The notes: generated by a model from the sequence alone, not told the origin. A stretch of DNA of 16,494 bases from Solirubrobacteraceae bacterium (GCA_019683665.1 JADGIB010000045.1:1-16494), one strand, 5' to 3'. Shown: positions 8,312 to 14,449, counted from the first letter of the stretch. Translations and numbers: made by a program.

Positions 8312-9250
8312 ATGGAACCGACCGACCGCATCTGGATGAGCGGGCGCTTCGTGCCGTGGGAGCAGGCCGGCGTCCACGTCCTCACCCACGCCCTCCACTA
8401 CGGCACCGGCGTCTTCGACTCGCTGCGCGCCTACGCGACCGCGCGGGGCCCGGCGATCTTCCGCCACCGCGACCACCACGAGCGGCTCGCGCGCTCCGCG
8501 CGGCTGTACGGGATGGACCTCGGCCACTCGGTCGAGGAGCTCGAGGCGGCGACCCGGCGGCTCGTCGTCGAGAGCGGGCTCGACGACTGCTACGTGCGGA
8601 CGATCGCCTTCCGCGGCGCCGGGCCGATGGGCGTCTCGCCGTGCGGATGCCCGGTCGAGGTCGCGATCGCCGTGTGGGCGTGGCCGGCGTACCTGCCGGG
8701 CGCCGAGCGCGGCATCCGCGCGAAGGTCTCGTCGTGGTCGCGGATCGGCCACGACGCGCTGCTGCCGGCGGCGAAGGCGACCGCCCACTACCTGAACGCG
8801 GTCCTCGCCCGCCAGGAGGCCGAGGAGCTCGGCTTCGACGAGGCGATCCTGCTGACCGCCGACGGGCTGCTGGCCGAGGGGTCGGGCGAGAACGTGTTCC
8901 TCGTCGCCGGCGGCGTCCTGCACACCCCGCCGCCGGCCAGCGGCGCCCTCGGCGGCATCACGCGCGACACGGTGCTGACGCTCGCCGGCGCGCTCGACCT
9001 GCCGGTCGTCGAGCGGCCGCTGACCCGCGGCGAGCTCTACACGGCCGACGAGGTGTTCCTGACCGGGACGGCGGCGGAGATCGCGCCGGTGCGCGAGATC
9101 GACGGGCGCCCGGTCGGCGACGGGGTCGCGCCCGGCCCGGTGACGGCCCGGGTCGCCGCCGCCTACGGGGACGTCGTCCGCGGGGGCGACCCGCGCTTCG
9201 CCCACTGGCTCGACGTCGTCCCGGCGGGCGCCGCGGCCGGTCCGGCCTGA
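8312..9250 (+). CDS. ilvE: Branched-chain amino acid aminotransferase (class IV PLP enzyme)
   Basis: This 312-residue enzyme should move the amino group between glutamate and branched-chain 2-oxo acids, the last step of valine, leucine and isoleucine synthesis. The PLP lysine is K155 in the segment AAKATAHYLNAVLA. The cofactor-ring acid is E189, followed by the family motif EGSGENVFLV. GGITRD (214-219) and TGTAAE (251-256) form the rest of the PLP-phosphate site, and DGRPVG lies at 264-269. The end (FAHWLD) matches the normal IlvE C-terminus, so the gene is complete. Its last 88 bases are overlapped antisense by the MocR-like gene. D-amino-acid aminotransferase or aminodeoxychorismate lyase are less likely alternatives, because length and motifs fit IlvE best. 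Confidence 0.88.
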   Translation: MEPTDRIWMSGRFVPWEQAGVHVLTHALHYGTGVFDSLRAYATARGPAIFRHRDHHERLARSARLYGMDLGHSVEELEAATRRLVVESGLDDCYVRTIAFRGAGPMGVSPCGCPVEVAIAVWAWPAYLPGAERGIRAKVSSWSRIGHDALLPAAKATAHYLNAVLARQEAEELGFDEAILLTADGLLAEGSGENVFLVAGGVLHTPPPASGALGGITRDTVLTLAGALDLPVVERPLTRGELYTADEVFLTGTAAEIAPVREIDGRPVGDGVAPGPVTARVAAAYGDVVRGGDPRFAHWLDVVPAGAAAGPA

Positions 9251-10410
9251 CCGGCCTCGGCCCAGGCGGCGGCCAGGCGGCGGGCCCCCTCGCGCAGGAG
9301 CGCCAGGCGGCGGCGCGCCTGCTCGCGGCGGGCGGCGCGCAGCGCGTCGAGGCGCTCGAGGAGCCGCAGCGCGGCGAGCTGGCCGAGCGCCCCGGCGCCG
9401 ATGTCGCGGGCGCCCTTGAGCCGGGCGAGGCGGCCGATGAGCTCCCGCGGGCCGCAGATCCAGCCGACGCGCAGCCCGCCCCAGGCGACCTTCGACAGCG
9501 AGCCGACCGACAGGACCCGGTCGGGCGCGAGCGCGCGCAGCGGCGGCGGCCCGTCCTCGAAGCGGACGTCGTCGAGCGCGGCGTCCTCGACGACGAGCGC
9601 GTCGTGCTCGGCCGCCGCCTCCAGCAGCGCCGGGCGGCGGCCGGGGGCGATCGACGTCCCGGCCGGGTTGTGCAGGCCGGGCATGAGGAGGACGAACCCG
9701 GCGCCGCGGGCGAGGACGTCGCGCAGCGCGTCGGGCCGCATCCCGGCGCGGTCGGCGGGGACGCCGACCGGCACGCCGCCGGCCCGGTCGACGACCTCGA
9801 GCGCGCCCGCGTAGGTGACCTCGTCGACGGCGACCGGCTGGTGGCGGCCGACGAGCAGGCCGGCCAGGAGCGCGAGGCCCTCGTGGGCGCCGGAGGTGAC
9901 GAGGACCTCGTCGGGGCTGGTCGGGACGCCCTGGGCGCAGGCCCGCGCGGCGATCGCCTCGTGCAGCGCCGGCAGGCCGCGGGGCACGTACCCGTGGCCG
10001 GACGCGTCGGCGAGCGAGACGCCGACGTCGGTGACGAGCTCGTCGACGGCGGGCGAGGCGACGGACAGGTCGATGCCGCCGTCGCCGCCGAGGAGCTGGG
10101 CGAGCTGGAACATCTGGCCCTGCGGGGCGACGAGGCGCCGGCGCAGCGGCCGCACGACGGTCCCGGAGCGCTCGCGCGAGGCGACGAGCCCCTGGCGGCG
10201 CAGCGAGTCGTAGGCGCGCACGACGGTCGAGCGGCTGACGCCGAGCGCGGCGGCGAGGCGCCGCTCGGCCGGCAGCGCGACGCCGTCGAGCGAGCCGTCC
10301 TCGATCGCCGCCGCCAGCGCGGCGGCGAGGCGGGCGAACTGCGGCCCGGCGGCCCCCGCGCCGTCGCGCCAGGGTCCGAGCCGGGCGGCGAGGCGCGTCG
10401 CGTCGGCCAT
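9163..10410 (-). CDS. MocR-type GntR-HTH/aminotransferase regulator lacking the C-terminal domain
   Basis: The 415-residue frame has an N-terminal winged helix-turn-helix (about 25-88; ALPAERRLAAALGVSRSTV) joined to an aspartate-aminotransferase fold (about 113-385). PLP-site residues are N248 (HNPAG), D276 and the Schiff-base lysine K307 in SVGSLSKVAWGGLRVGW. MocR proteins use the PLP domain as a sensor and usually regulate PLP, GABA, taurine or amino-acid genes. After about residue 386 homology stops. The small domain of roughly 80-100 residues, with the Gly-Leu-Ser-Leu-Trp-like strand and the substrate-binding Arg, is absent. Residues 387-415 are simply the antisense of the ilvE 3' end. 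The segment REGARRLAAAW resembles the usual extreme C-terminus, so an internal deletion is plausible. The start ATG at 10410 has a -10-like TAGCCT 6 nt upstream. Confidence 0.82.
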   Translation of the reverse strand: MADATRLAARLGPWRDGAGAAGPQFARLAAALAAAIEDGSLDGVALPAERRLAAALGVSRSTVVRAYDSLRRQGLVASRERSGTVVRPLRRRLVAPQGQMFQLAQLLGGDGGIDLSVASPAVDELVTDVGVSLADASGHGYVPRGLPALHEAIAARACAQGVPTSPDEVLVTSGAHEGLALLAGLLVGRHQPVAVDEVTYAGALEVVDRAGGVPVGVPADRAGMRPDALRDVLARGAGFVLLMPGLHNPAGTSIAPGRRPALLEAAAEHDALVVEDAALDDVRFEDGPPPLRALAPDRVLSVGSLSKVAWGGLRVGWICGPRELIGRLARLKGARDIGAGALGQLAALRLLERLDALRAARREQARRRLALLREGARRLAAAWAEAGQAGPAAAPAGTTSSQWAKRGSPPRTTSP

Positions 10411-10416
10411 GGCGGA

Positions 10417-10422
10417 AGGCTA
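10417..10422 (-). promoter_or_regulatory. Predicted -10 element of the MocR-like gene
   Basis: TAGCCT on the minus strand is 6 nt before the ATG, with no Shine-Dalgarno site. A short GTCG-ATTC-CGAC inverted repeat lies just upstream at about 10427-10438 and is too weak to call an operator. Confidence 0.42.
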
Positions 10423-10467
10423 GATGGTCGATTCCGACGGGGCCCGCGGCCCCGATCCGAGGCGAAG

Positions 10468-10492
10468 TCTCACCCTGAGGTCAAGGGTGAGA
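10468..10492 (-). terminator. Terminator-like hairpin after the TauE/SafE-like gene
   Basis: Immediately after the TGA (minus strand) comes a 9-bp perfect stem, TCTCACCCT paired with AGGGTGAGA, with a 7-nt loop. The following bases (CTTCGCC) lack a clear U-run, so it is a weak or Rho-assisted terminator. It separates this gene from the MocR promoter region. Confidence 0.5.
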
Positions 10493-11245
10493 TCAGCCGA
10501 CGATGAGGCGGACGAGCGCGAAGACGCCGACGGCGACGATGACCGCGCGCAGCGCCCCGGGCGACAGCCGCCGCCCGTAGCGCGCCCCGAGGACGCCGCC
10601 GAGCGTCGAGCCGAGCGCGATGAGCGCGGCCGGGCCCCAGGCGACGTCGGCGATCGCGGCGAAGATGAGGCCGGCGATGAGGTTCACCGCGCCGGCGAGG
10701 ACGTTCTTCAGCGCGTTCAGGCGCTGGAGGTCGTCGGGGATCGCGGTCCCGAGGATCGCCATGAGCAGGATCCCCTGGGCGGCGCCGAAGTAGCCGCCGT
10801 AGAGGCCGCTGAGGAAGACGAGGACGGGGACCAGGCGCGTGTGCTCGGCCCCGTGCGGGCGGTGGCGCGCCACCCACTGCGACACCTGCGGCTGGAGGAC
10901 GATGACGACGAGCGCCGCGACGATGAAGACCGGCACGATCGACCGGAACGTGTCGTCGGGCAGGACGAGCAGCAGGAGCGCGCCGGTCGTCCCGCCCAGC
11001 AGCGACGCCGGCAGCAGCCGGGTCATCCGCCGCCGCTGGCCGGCGAGCTCGCGGCGGTAGCCGATCGACCCGGCGACCGAGCCGGGCACGAGCCCGAGCG
11101 AGTTCGTCACGTTCGCGACGACCGGCGAGTAGCCGACGGCCAGCAGCGCCGGGAACGTGATGAGCGTCCCGCTGCCGACGACGACGTTGATCGTCCCCGC
11201 GGCCACCCCGGCCAGGGTGACGGCGAGCGCCTCCAGGAGCGTCAC
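10493..11245 (-). CDS. TauE/SafE (sulfite exporter) family permease
   Basis: This 250-residue, very hydrophobic protein has about seven or eight membrane segments. It shows the duplicated TauE/SafE motifs: GSGTLITFPALLAVGYSPV at about 24-42 with ANVTNSLGL at 44-52, and SGLYGGYFGAAQGILLM at about 146-162. Family members export sulfite, sulfoacetate or other small anions, and the substrate cannot be told from sequence. The start is GTG at 11245. The SRAP gene ends 22 bp upstream on the same strand, so both probably share one transcript. No sulfur-metabolism gene is nearby. Confidence 0.9.
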   Translation of the reverse strand: MTLLEALAVTLAGVAAGTINVVVGSGTLITFPALLAVGYSPVVANVTNSLGLVPGSVAGSIGYRRELAGQRRRMTRLLPASLLGGTTGALLLLVLPDDTFRSIVPVFIVAALVVIVLQPQVSQWVARHRPHGAEHTRLVPVLVFLSGLYGGYFGAAQGILLMAILGTAIPDDLQRLNALKNVLAGAVNLIAGLIFAAIADVAWGPAALIALGSTLGGVLGARYGRRLSPGALRAVIVAVGVFALVRLIVG

Positions 11246-11267
11246 GGACGGGGGAGGGCCCTCGGCC

Positions 11268-11978
11268 TCACGCCCGGGCCTCGGCGGGGGCCAGGCACTC
11301 GGGGCCGTCGTTGACGTGGTGGTTGACGCACGGGTTCGCCGGCGCGACGGTCAGCAGCCCGTCGGGCAGCGGCGCGAGCAGGTCGCGCACGGCGGCGAAG
11401 TCCAGCGAGCGGTCCAGCCAGGCGGCCCGGCTCGCGTCGTCGACGAGCATGACCGGCATCCGGTCGTGGACCGGGGCGACCTGCGCGTTGGCGGTCGTCG
11501 TGATGATCGTGCACGTCGCCAGGCGCTCGGCGTCGGGGGCGCCCTTCGGCCGCCACCACGTCCACAGGCCGGCGAACGCGAACGGCCGCCGGTCGGCCAG
11601 CGCGAGGTGCACCGGCACGCGCGGCGCCTTCGGGTCCTCGGGCCGCAGCCACTCGTAGTAGCCGTCGGCGACGATCAGGCAGCGCGAGCGGCCGTGCTCG
11701 ACGAGGTCGCGGAACGCGGCCTTCTCGCCCAGCGACTCGGCGCGCGCGTTGATCATCTTCGCCCCGATGCGGACGTCGCGGGCCCAGAACGGGACGAGCC
11801 CCCAGCGCAGCAGGCCCATCCGCCGCTCGCCGTCGCGCGTCGACACGACGGCCAGGACGTCCTGGGTCGGCGCGACGTTGTAGCGCTCGAAGCCCTCGTC
11901 GGTGGGCAGCGCCGCGGCCTCCGGGAACACCCGCGCGAGGTCCTCGCGCCTGAGCGTGTTCGTGAAGCGGCCGCACAT
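11268..11978 (-). CDS. SOS-response-associated peptidase / abasic-site processing protein (SRAP, YedK/HMCES family)
   Basis: This 236-residue protein crosslinks to abasic sites in single-stranded DNA through its N-terminal cysteine and shields them from cleavage. The start at 11978 is chosen so that the protein begins MCGRFTN: Cys2 must become the free N-terminal catalytic residue after Met removal. A GTG four codons upstream (11990) would bury it. Other active-site residues are N34 (YNVAPTQ), N77 (INARAE), E109 (GYYEW) and H171 (HDRMP), matching the YedK set. PANPCVNH near 213-220 is near the C-terminus. A TAGAGT lies 10 nt before the ATG. It is divergent from the YvlD-like gene, with 44 bp between start codons. 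Confidence 0.95.
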   Translation of the reverse strand: MCGRFTNTLRREDLARVFPEAAALPTDEGFERYNVAPTQDVLAVVSTRDGERRMGLLRWGLVPFWARDVRIGAKMINARAESLGEKAAFRDLVEHGRSRCLIVADGYYEWLRPEDPKAPRVPVHLALADRRPFAFAGLWTWWRPKGAPDAERLATCTIITTTANAQVAPVHDRMPVMLVDDASRAAWLDRSLDFAAVRDLLAPLPDGLLTVAPANPCVNHHVNDGPECLAPAEARA

Positions 11979-11988
11979 CGGGCCACCC

Positions 11989-11994
11989 ACTCTA
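11989..11994 (-). promoter_or_regulatory. Predicted -10 element of the SRAP gene
   Basis: TAGAGT on the minus strand is 10 nt before the ATG that gives the required Cys2. This placement supports the shorter start over the upstream GTG. Confidence 0.4.
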
Positions 11995-12022
11995 CGACCG
12001 CCCCGTGCGCGATGCTGGGGGC

Positions 12023-12418
12023 ATGTGGCGCAAGCTCCTCGTCGCCTGGGCCGGCAACATCGCCGCGATCTTCGTGGCCGCCTGGCTCCTGGACGGCATC
12101 CGCTACGGCGGCGACTGGTGGGCGCTCGTGCTCGCCGCGCTCGTCTTCAGCCTTGTCAACGCGTTCGTGCGGCCGGTCGTGACGGTGCTGTCGCTCCCGC
12201 TCATCGTCCTGACGCTCGGGATCGCGCTCTTCTTCGTGAACCTGCTCATGCTCTACGTGACGAGCTGGATCGTCCCCGACTTCACGATCGACGGGTTCTG
12301 GTCGGCGGTCGGCGCGACGATCGTCATCTGGCTCGTCAACGCGCTCCTGTCGGCGACCCTGTTCCGCCGGTTCCACGAGGAGGAACGCGAGCGCGAGCGC
12401 GAGCGCCGGGCGCGCTGA
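12023..12418 (+). CDS. Phage holin family 4 / YvlD-like membrane protein
   Basis: This 131-residue protein has four predicted membrane helices (about 5-23, 32-50, 58-82, 93-113) and a highly charged tail (EEERERERERRAR). The conserved LVNAFVRPV...LSLPL...LTLGI pattern, and PDFTIDGFWSA before the last helix, are typical of the PF04020-type family, which includes Bacillus YvlD. The name 'holin' comes from homology only; most chromosomal members are not in prophages and have no proven function, and no phage gene is near. The ATG at 12023 is preferred over a GTG at 12005 because MWRKLLVAW starts the first helix directly and a GGGGG lies just upstream. Confidence 0.86.
   Translation: MWRKLLVAWAGNIAAIFVAAWLLDGIRYGGDWWALVLAALVFSLVNAFVRPVVTVLSLPLIVLTLGIALFFVNLLMLYVTSWIVPDFTIDGFWSAVGATIVIWLVNALLSATLFRRFHEEERERERERRAR
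12387..12404 (+). repeat. Three-copy GCGAGC hexamer in the YvlD-like gene
   Basis: Three perfect tandem copies encode the Glu-Arg repeats of the cytoplasmic tail. Because the unit is six bases, slippage would lengthen or shorten the tail without a frameshift. Confidence 0.7.
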
Positions 12419-12440
12419 CCCCCCGAACGACGCGTCTCGG

Positions 12441-12455
12441 CCCCCCTGAACGGGG
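12441..12455 (+). terminator. Possible terminator of the YvlD-like gene
   Basis: A CCCCC / GGGGG hairpin with a loop of about five bases, followed by the T-rich TGATTGTGTT, lies 22 bases after the stop codon. The stem is short. A GATTG-TGTT-CAATC inverted repeat (12458-12471) follows directly and borders the next promoter. Confidence 0.35.
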
Positions 12456-12473
12456 GTGATTGTGTTCAATCGC

Positions 12474-12502
12474 TTGCTTTGGATACACGGCGGGGCTATA
12501 GT
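12474..12502 (+). promoter_or_regulatory. Strong sigma-70-like promoter for the candidate RNA
   Basis: A -35 TTGCTT (12474-12479) and a -10 TATAGT (12497-12502) are separated by exactly 17 bases, in the most AT-rich stretch of the window. No other promoter here has both hexamers. Initiation is predicted near 12510. The GATTG/CAATC inverted repeat at 12458-12471 lies just upstream of the -35 and could be a regulator site. Confidence 0.7.
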
Positions 12503-12509
12503 CGCCACC

Positions 12510-12636
12510 GTGATCGTGACTCATACGACCTGATGGTCGCTCGCGATCACCTCACATAGCGAATACCCGTCCCTTCGGGGACACCTCTCCTCCCCGAACG
12601 CCCCGGTTCCCCGCCGGGGCGTTCACCGTTTCGGGG
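12510..12636 (+). ncRNA. Candidate structured small RNA or terminated leader RNA
   Basis: Starting at the predicted transcription start, the sequence folds as a 7-bp closing stem GTGATCG/CGATCAC (12510-12516 with 12544-12550). Inside it is a CGACC-TGAT-GGTCG hairpin (12526-12539). Then come a GTCCC-TTCG-GGGAC hairpin with a UUCG tetraloop (12569-12582), an unpaired pyrimidine tract ACCTCTCCTCCCC (12583-12595), and an 11-bp terminator stem (12596-12624) followed by ACCGTTT. It matches no RNA family I can name: it lacks the SRP, 6S, tmRNA and RNase P hallmarks, and although C-rich it has no loop with six C as in actinobacterial 6C RNA. It could be a free-standing sRNA of about 120 nt or a terminated leader of the histidine kinase gene. 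Confidence 0.55.
12596..12624 (+). terminator. Intrinsic terminator-like hairpin
   Basis: GAACGCCCCGG pairs perfectly with CCGGGGCGTTC around a TTCCCCG loop; the downstream bases ACCGTTT give only a short U-stretch. It ends 51 bases before the kinase ATG. CCCCGAA at 12592-12598 can instead pair with TTCGGGG at 12630-12636, which would disturb the foot of this stem. Confidence 0.6.
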
Positions 12637-12651
12637 CCGGGCTCCCGGCCC
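12634..12651 (+). terminator. Second GC-rich hairpin before the kinase gene
   Basis: GGGCCGGG and CCCGGCCC are complementary around two bases; in practice this is a 7-bp stem with a 4-nt loop. No U-run follows. It may back up the first terminator or compete with the alternative pairing of 12630-12636. A TACCGT at 12659-12664 downstream could be a separate -10 for the kinase gene. Confidence 0.4.
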
Positions 12652-12675
12652 GGAGCACTACCGTCTACGAGGACC

Positions 12676-13803
12676 ATGTCCATCAGCGAGACCGCGCAAT
12701 CCGACGTCGTCGACCTGATCGTCGGGCTGCTCGGCGAGGTCGACGAGGAGGACTTCCGGCTCGCGCCGCGCTCCGAGTACTACAGCCGGCTCTGCCAGGC
12801 CGTCTGCCAGCTCGTCGGGATGGACCGCGCGATCCTGTTCCTCGACGACGACGTGCGCCGCGTCGTGCGGCCGATGGGCAGCCACGGCTTCGACGGCGCG
12901 CTCGTCCAGTCGATCAACGCGCCGCTCGGCGGCGCCGGGCTCGTGCGCCGCGCGCTGGGGACCGACCAGGTCGTGATCCTGTCGGCGCCGTTCGGCGAGG
13001 ACGAGCTGCCGAGCGAGTACGTGCGCGCCTTCGGGCTGACGACCGTCGCCTGCACGCCGCTGACCGCCGGCGGGACGTGGAAGGGCGTGATCATCTCCGA
13101 CCGCGGCGGGCGCCCGTTCGAGCTGACGGCGGCCGAGCGCGACCGGCTGTGGTCGCTGGGCAAGGCGGCCGCGCTCGCCGCGACCGCCCGCGTCGCCACC
13201 CGCCAGCAGCTCCTCAACCAGCAGCTCTCCGAGCGGCTCGCGCTCGCCCGCGAGCTCCACGACTCCGTCATCCAGCGCCTGTTCGGGATCACCGCGCTGC
13301 TGCGCTCCGGCGACGCGCTCGACGCCGCCGCGCGCGAGCGCTGCGCCGAGGAGGCCGAGCGGGCGATGCACGAGCTGCGCGAGGTCATCGAGCGCCCGCT
13401 CGTCGCGCCGCCCGACCTCGACGACACCCAGCTCACGCTCGCCCAGGAGCTCGAGCGGCTCGCCGCCCGCCCCGGCGAGACGCCGCTGAAGGTCACCTGG
13501 CAGGACGGCTGCGAGGTGCCGCCCGTGTACGAGCCGCTGCTCCAGCACGTGCTCCACGAGGCGCTGCGCAACGCCGACAAGCACGCCGAGGCGACGCTCG
13601 TCGAGGTCGACCTGCGCTGCAGCGACGACGCGCTGCACATGACGATCGTCAACGACGGGGTGCGGCCCGGCGAGCGCCCCGGCGGCGCCGGCGTCGGCCT
13701 GCGGCTGTGTGCGATGGAGGCGCTGCGCGACGGCGGCGCGCTCGAGTTCGGTTCCAAGGGCGGCGACCGCTGGCGCGTCCGCCTGACCCTCCCCCTGCCA
13801 TGA
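12676..13803 (+). CDS. Soluble sensor histidine kinase, GAF-HisKA_3-HATPase
   Basis: This 375-residue kinase has no signal peptide or membrane segment, so it senses a cytoplasmic cue. A GAF-like domain occupies about 35-170. The HisKA_3 dimerisation/phosphoacceptor helix has the H-box LARELHDSVIQRLFG with H195. The ATP-binding domain follows with the N-box HEALRNADKHA (294-304, N299), NDG at 326-328 and GAGVGLRLC at 337-345. This is the NarX/DevS-like class that pairs with NarL/LuxR-type regulators, as here. DevS-type GAF domains can bind haem or other ligands, but I cannot identify a ligand residue. The ATG overlaps no upstream gene, and a weak GAGGA lies 5 nt before it. The stop overlaps the regulator start by 4 bp. 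Its leader region contains the terminated RNA candidate. Confidence 0.92.
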   Translation: MSISETAQSDVVDLIVGLLGEVDEEDFRLAPRSEYYSRLCQAVCQLVGMDRAILFLDDDVRRVVRPMGSHGFDGALVQSINAPLGGAGLVRRALGTDQVVILSAPFGEDELPSEYVRAFGLTTVACTPLTAGGTWKGVIISDRGGRPFELTAAERDRLWSLGKAAALAATARVATRQQLLNQQLSERLALARELHDSVIQRLFGITALLRSGDALDAAARERCAEEAERAMHELREVIERPLVAPPDLDDTQLTLAQELERLAARPGETPLKVTWQDGCEVPPVYEPLLQHVLHEALRNADKHAEATLVEVDLRCSDDALHMTIVNDGVRPGERPGGAGVGLRLCAMEALRDGGALEFGSKGGDRWRVRLTLPLP

Positions 13804-14414
13804 GACGCCACTACGACAAGCTCCGGGTCCTGATCGTCGACGACCACGAGGTCGTCCACTGGGGGCTGCGCGCCCTCCTCTCCAGCCAGGACTGGGTCGA
13901 GCGCTGCCTCGTCGCCTCGACCGCCGAGACGGCGCTGGAGATGACCGAGCGCTACGAGCCACACGTCGCGCTCGTCGACCTGTTCCTCGGCGACGCCTCC
14001 GGCGCCGAGCTGTGCCGCGAGGTCCGCAAGCGCTCGCCGATCACGAACGTGCTCCTGTTCTCCGGCTCGGGCCGGATGTCGGCCGCCGCCGCCCGCGCCG
14101 CCGGCGCCTCCGGGTTCGTCTCCAAGGGCCTGGGCGCCCGCGACGTCATGTCGGCGATCCGGGTCATCGGCCTCGGCGGCCAGGTGTTCGGCGAGGACGC
14201 GACCGCCGCCGAGGAGGCCCAGCCGCTGACCGAGCGCGAGCGCGAGGTCCTCGCCCTCGTCGCGACCGGGGCGACGAACCGCGAGATCGCCGCCCAGCTC
14301 CATCTCAGCCCGCACACGGTCAAGGACTACACGCGCAACGTCTTCCGCAAGCTCGAGGTCCGCAACCGGGCGGAGGCCGTCCAGCGCGCGCAGCGCCTCG
14401 GGCTGCTGGCCTGA
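13800..14414 (+). CDS. NarL/LuxR-family response regulator
   Basis: This 204-residue transcription factor is the partner of the kinase encoded 4 bp upstream in overlap. The receiver domain (8-125) has acidic residues D14-D15, phosphoacceptor D60 in LVDLFLGD, switch S88 and K109. The C-terminal LuxR/GerE helix-turn-helix (about 143-204) carries LTEREREVLALVATG and SPHTVKDYTRNVFRKL. Phosphorylation by the kinase at D60 would be expected to promote dimerisation and DNA binding. Target genes are unknown, and no repeated operator common to the window was found. The ATG at 13800 sits in ATGA at the kinase stop; no Shine-Dalgarno site is seen, which implies coupled translation. Confidence 0.94.
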   Translation: MRRHYDKLRVLIVDDHEVVHWGLRALLSSQDWVERCLVASTAETALEMTERYEPHVALVDLFLGDASGAELCREVRKRSPITNVLLFSGSGRMSAAAARAAGASGFVSKGLGARDVMSAIRVIGLGGQVFGEDATAAEEAQPLTEREREVLALVATGATNREIAAQLHLSPHTVKDYTRNVFRKLEVRNRAEAVQRAQRLGLLA

Positions 14415-14436
14415 CCGGGCCGCGCCGCCGCGCGGG

Positions 14437-14442
14437 TAGCCT
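14437..14442 (+). promoter_or_regulatory. Predicted -10 element of the PQQ-dehydrogenase gene
   Basis: TAGCCT is 7 nt before the ATG at 14450, in the 35-base gap after the response regulator. It suggests an independent, leaderless transcript for the dehydrogenase and the MBL hydrolase. Confidence 0.42.
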
Positions 14443-14449
14443 CACGGCG

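Noticed and set aside
8131..10506. 791-residue plus-strand open frame spanning the aminotransferase and MocR genes
   Set aside because: It has no recognisable domain and lies out of frame with ilvE and antisense to the MocR-like gene, both of which have clear family motifs.
12023..12418. Prophage remnant suggested by the 'holin' family name
   Set aside because: No endolysin, capsid, integrase or attachment site is nearby, and the family is common on bacterial chromosomes.
12510..12636. Known RNA classes: 6C RNA, SRP RNA, 6S RNA, tRNA
   Set aside because: No loop with six C, no SRP GGAA-type conserved core, wrong length and shape for 6S, and no tRNA arms or T-loop pattern.
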